A stretch of 64,000 bases of DNA from an uncultured archaeon (GTDB lineage Archaea > Thermoproteota > Nitrososphaeria > JACIWG01). Under the pieces are notes generated by a model. It was not told where the DNA came from. It ran no database searches and was given only the letters and a program-made list of their open reading frames with translations. The stretch spans positions 1 through 64,000 of the forward strand of contig CALHLD010000024.1 in the NCBI GenBank assembly GCA_938034445.1. The letters run 5' to 3'. This document shows positions 61,556 through 64,000 of this stretch, piece by piece; the first letter of the stretch is position 1; each line of letters begins with the position of its first letter. A program made the translations under genes and the position numbers.

Positions 61556-62251
61556 TCACTTCCGTGCCACAATTGTGATTTCGGCTTCGCCTTTTGTTAA
61601 TGAACCAACTTTTTCAACTAATGATGAGTGTAGGCCAACAGGGATTTCAAGTTCGACTACGTAACTTCCATCTGGGAGCCATTGCTCCTTTAAAAATTTA
61701 CCAAATGATTTAAGCAATCCAATAGATTTTGAAGAATACTTTGATGGAATATTTATCTTCAAAATCAGATTTTGTGATTTAAGCGGAAGAATAGGACGCA
61801 AAGCTTCAACTATATTCTGTAATTGTTCTTCTGGTGACCTAAAAGGGTCAATTGATACGTGCACTTCTTCTAAAGCTTGCTCATATCTTGTTGGAGGGTG
61901 TGGAGTATTTGTTCTAGGGTCAACAAAATTCTTTGATAATATGGAAATTATAGCTTTTTTCTTTTCATCTATAAGCTTTCTTCTTTGCTCTAACGTAAGC
62001 TGAAGTTCGCCCTTTTTTAATATAATTTCGGCAACCTTATAGAAATCTGTTGTCCGAAAAAATTTTTGAAGTTTTTCTTCTGATACTCGCAGTCCCTTAG
62101 CTGCGTCTGAAAAAATTTCCTCTATACCAATCACTTGTGAAAGTTCTATTTGCTTTCCCATTTTATAGTTTAATGCTTGATCTGGACGAACTAGGAGTTC
62201 GAATTTTTCTCCATCTATTGTCAATCTAACACATGTAAATTTGCTACTCAT
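61556..62251 (-). CDS. sbds: SBDS ribosome maturation protein
   Basis: N-terminal FYSH domain (VRLTIDGEKFELLVRPDQALNYKMGK), KGELQLTLEQRRKLIDEKKKAI, TNTPHPPTRYEQALEEVHVSIDPFRSPEEQ are the SBDS marks. It couples release of the anti-association factor aIF6 with EF-2-like GTPases in ribosome maturation. 231 residues. Standard position between psmA and rrp4. Confidence 0.95.
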   Translation of the reverse strand: MSSKFTCVRLTIDGEKFELLVRPDQALNYKMGKQIELSQVIGIEEIFSDAAKGLRVSEEKLQKFFRTTDFYKVAEIILKKGELQLTLEQRRKLIDEKKKAIISILSKNFVDPRTNTPHPPTRYEQALEEVHVSIDPFRSPEEQLQNIVEALRPILPLKSQNLILKINIPSKYSSKSIGLLKSFGKFLKEQWLPDGSYVVELEIPVGLHSSLVEKVGSLTKGEAEITIVARK

Positions 62252-62265
62252 GTACAGTCCCTTTT

Positions 62266-62994
62266 TTACTGTTCAAACTTTTCTTTTGCTAGGGCTGCAA
62301 ATTTAGATATTTCATTTTCTGTATACCTTCTGAGCTTTCTAGTTTTGGTATCAACGACCGCCATTCTTATATGACTGGTACCAACTTTATCTTCACTAAC
62401 TAAATAAACAGATTTAACACCTAAAACACACAATTCATCTAATGTCATTGATGGGTTAAAATTGTTTTCTAAAAATTGAGTAACTTGCTCAGAGCCAGCG
62501 CCAATTGAGACCGCTTCATACTGTAAATAACTTCCACTTGGGTCGACTAAGAATACTGAAGGCCCCTTTTTGTCGACACCCGCAATTATAAGAGAGACGC
62601 CAAATGGACGAACACCAGCATATTGTGTAAATTCTTGAGTTAGATCGCCTAAATACTTTGCAACTGATTCAACATCGACGTCTTCGTCATAAAGTAAGCG
62701 ATTACTTTGCGAAAAAATTCTTGCACGATCTACTAAAACTCTCGCATCAGGAACATAACCGGCTGCGGCTGCACCAATATGGTCATCAATTTGAAATATT
62801 TTTTGGGATAATGTAGGAGACTGAAGTTTACGAATTCTTTCCTCAACTACTAAAACAACACCGTCTACACCCTTTAGACCCAAAGCAATAGTACCTCTCC
62901 TAACAGTTTCTAGTGCATATTCTACCTGATATAGTCTTCCATCAGGTGAGAATATGGTTAATGCTCTATCATATCCAGCAGATGGGCCGAAAAT
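62266..62994 (-). CDS. psmA: proteasome alpha subunit, apparent AUU start
   Basis: FGPSAGYDRALTIFSPDGRLYQVEYALETVRRG (in pieces) is the N-terminal gate helix region of alpha subunits and lies in frame up to ATT 62994. The next codons upstream are TAT, AGG and a TGA stop, with no ATG, GTG or TTG. GAGGTGA (63001-63007) sits six bases before ATT, an ideal Shine-Dalgarno. The first standard start (TTG 62883) would cut off 37 conserved residues. So I call a 242-residue protein from AUU. It begins the exosome superoperon. Confidence 0.9.
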   Translation of the reverse strand: MFGPSAGYDRALTIFSPDGRLYQVEYALETVRRGTIALGLKGVDGVVLVVEERIRKLQSPTLSQKIFQIDDHIGAAAAGYVPDARVLVDRARIFSQSNRLLYDEDVDVESVAKYLGDLTQEFTQYAGVRPFGVSLIIAGVDKKGPSVFLVDPSGSYLQYEAVSIGAGSEQVTQFLENNFNPSMTLDELCVLGVKSVYLVSEDKVGTSHIRMAVVDTKTRKLRRYTENEISKFAALAKEKFEQ

Positions 62995-63000
62995 ATACCT

Positions 63001-63007
63001 TCACCTC
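63001..63007 (-). promoter_or_regulatory. Shine-Dalgarno of psmA that fixes the AUU start
   Basis: GAGGTGA on the minus strand, six bases before ATT 62994-62992. The only codon between the in-frame TGA and the conserved Phe-Gly-Pro that can serve as a near-standard initiator. Confidence 0.7.
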
Positions 63008-63067
63008 TTTTTCTTTCCAACTAGTAGTCGGAGTGGCCACGTTTAAACCTTTTTATTTTTTATTAAG

Positions 63068-63135
63068 AGGTCAGTGTTATCGGTTCCTCAAAGCCTTTTA
63101 GCTCAGACTGGGACGGCGGTGCACTTCATCCCCAA
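63068..63135 (-). ncRNA. candidate C/D-type small RNA between psmA and the RNA-binding gene
   Basis: A block with higher G+C than its AT-rich surroundings. On the minus strand, TTTAAA (63158-63163) stands about 25 bases before GGGGATGAAG (63124-63133), a box-C-like word. CTGA words follow at 63103-63106 (D') and 63071-63074 (D), with a weak C'-like TTTGAGGA between. Spacing from C to D' (about 19) is longer than usual. On the plus strand the same block looks like part of a tRNA D arm (TAGCTCAGACTGGGA) but no tRNA closes. Confidence 0.3.
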
Positions 63136-63170
63136 AACAGTTATTGGGTAAGGACAATTTAAATTTTTTC

Positions 63171-63617
63171 TTAAGGATTTTCTAATCCAATTATTAAATT
63201 TTTATAAAAATTTTTTATATTTCCCACCTTATTCTTAGGAATAAGCTTTAAATATATTACGTTTGATGTACCCAATCTAAAAAATTTTTTGAACAAGCTA
63301 GATTTTTCTATTCTTAAATACAAGTTTTTGTGCTCATCTATTCTTTCTCCTATATCTTTTGCAAGATTATCTTTGTCTATTACATCTAAACGTTCAAAAA
63401 TTGTTTTAAGAACATGCTGCGCTAGATTACCTTTTATGTACGCAGTGTACTTATATATTGGATTACCATAATGGCCTTCAAAGACAGTTTTAGTAAAAAT
63501 TTCAGGATACAAGTTAAAACTAGATTTTATAATATCAAATAACTTCTTTTCATCTTCTGTCGCATGAACTAGAAAACTTATTTCTATACTAAAACCTTTT
63601 AACTCTTCCTTTACCAT
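63171..63617 (-). CDS. RNA-binding protein of the PF01877/COG1325 family (putative exosome-associated)
   Basis: 148 residues with an N-terminal alpha/beta half (EISFLVHATEDEKKLFDIIKSSF), then FEGHYGNPIYKYTAYIKG, the typical GHYGNPI motif of this archaeal RNA-binding family. It lies upstream of the exosome superoperon, same strand, but is separated from psmA by the candidate small RNA. The family function is not proven; an RNA role is suggested by repeated linkage to exosome genes. Confidence 0.82.
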   Translation of the reverse strand: MVKEELKGFSIEISFLVHATEDEKKLFDIIKSSFNLYPEIFTKTVFEGHYGNPIYKYTAYIKGNLAQHVLKTIFERLDVIDKDNLAKDIGERIDEHKNLYLRIEKSSLFKKFFRLGTSNVIYLKLIPKNKVGNIKNFYKNLIIGLENP

Positions 63618-63672
63618 TAAGGATAACTTGGCAATAAAGCATAAATAAAGTTTAATTACTTAGATTGGAAAG

Positions 63673-64000
63673 ATGAACGAAAACAGATTATTATGTCTTG
63701 GGATAGAGTCTACAGCACATACATTTTCTGTAGCAATTTTAAGTGAGAATAAGATATTATCAAATGAAAAAGAAGTTTATGTACCACCACCAGGAGAGGG
63801 GATTCACCCTTATGAGGCAGCTCAGCATCATTTAAAAAAAGCGAAAAAGGTTTTGCAGGATGCTTTAATCAAAAGTAAAATTAGTATTAAGGATGTTAAT
63901 GTGATTGCTTTCTCAGCAGGTCCAGGGCTTGGACCATGCCTAAGAGTTGGAGCTGTTGTGGCACGAACTTTAGCTAATTACTATAATAAGCCTTTAACAG
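63673..64000 (+). CDS. kae1: KEOPS subunit Kae1 / TsaD family (cut by window end)
   Basis: The first 109 residues are present: LGIESTAHTFSVAIL (ATP-binding start), VPPPGEGIHPYEAAQHHL with the metal-binding region, and AFSAGPGLGPCLRVGAVVARTLA. Kae1 carries out the threonylcarbamoyl transfer to A37 of ANN-decoding tRNAs. The frame is open at base 64000, so the C-terminal two thirds lies outside. Start ATG 63673, divergent from the RNA-binding gene. Confidence 0.95.
   Translation, partial: MNENRLLCLGIESTAHTFSVAILSENKILSNEKEVYVPPPGEGIHPYEAAQHHLKKAKKVLQDALIKSKISIKDVNVIAFSAGPGLGPCLRVGAVVARTLANYYNKPLT

Noticed and set aside
62266-62883. psmA starting at the first standard start codon (62883)
   Set aside because: It would remove 37 conserved residues including the gate region and SPDGRLYQVEYA; the AUU start with a strong Shine-Dalgarno fits better.
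63085-63133. Trans-split tRNA 5' half on the plus strand
   Set aside because: The D stem does not close properly (GCUC against CGGC) and no matching 3' half or complementary leader is visible in the window.

Overview
The window is from the chromosome of an AT-rich archaeon. Its information-processing genes are those of the TACK/Thermoproteota side: aEF-2, MCM, Gins23, both RFC subunits, Orc1/Cdc6, Hel308, a short crenarchaeal-type XPF nuclease, the exosome/SBDS/proteasome gene block, KEOPS Kae1, a probable arcadin-1, and what looks like a non-catalytic tRNA-splicing endonuclease subunit. A grpE-dnaK-dnaJ set, known in archaea mainly as a bacterial acquisition, is also present. I favour a Nitrososphaeria/Aigarchaeota/Bathyarchaeia-like lineage, but no rRNA gene is in view, so this is inference. 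Genes are tightly packed, often overlap by 1 to 8 bases, and use ATG, GTG, TTG and, for psmA, apparently ATT as start codons.

Layout. 0-15 kb: tRNA-Asn, a UV-damage glycosylase, an M48 protease, the Hsp70 system, DUF362, an HD hydrolase, purP, then a minus-strand cluster (MarC, DUF1537 kinase, PdxA-like dehydrogenase, ornithine-cyclodeaminase-like enzyme) that looks like a C4 sugar-acid (threonate/erythronate) pathway. 15-25.7 kb: asparagine-synthase-like gene, purB, hel308, mcm, gins23 facing rfcS and hisS. 25.7-30.0 kb: a gene-poor island next to tRNA-Gln, bracketed by a 12-bp direct repeat of the tRNA 3' end, with a tRNA-Gln relic, an integrase-like relic, an IS5-type transposase relic and two less AT-rich genes. 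I read it as a decayed integrated element. 30-35 kb: cell-surface or glycan sugar genes. 35-40 kb: mtnA, homoserine dehydrogenase, thiL and six tRNA genes. 40-45 kb: a degenerate NrdD-like protein with an N-terminal winged helix, an RPA-like OB protein, the EndA-like gene, a UbiA prenyltransferase and rfcL. 45-50 kb: moaCBA, a flavin reductase behind a strong hairpin, a pair of 23-bp repeats, tRNA-Gly and arcadin-1. 50-54 kb: cdc6 and aEF-2. 54-64 kb: hxlB, xpf, an ECF transporter, a DHH phosphoesterase, then prefoldin-beta, eL43, Rrp42, Rrp41, Rrp4, SBDS and PsmA, and the start of kae1.

The strongest unusual observation is that the aEF-2 gene cannot be translated as written. Its first 21 codons are separated from the GTPase P-loop by 31 bases with an in-frame stop. 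These bases fold with their flanks into a textbook archaeal bulge-helix-bulge: a 4-bp central helix, two 3-nt bulges and a 9-bp intron stem. Cutting at the canonical bulge positions restores exactly the expected aEF-2 sequence. The same geometry occurs in the 17-nt intron of tRNA-Gln in this window, and the EndA-like gene here appears to be the structural subunit of the heterotetrameric splicing endonuclease, the type known to accept diverse BHB substrates. Other items worth a second look are the AUU start of the proteasome alpha gene, two tRNAs with C instead of U33, ATPase-site substitutions in DnaK and RFC-L, and the NrdD-like protein lacking a glycyl-radical loop.
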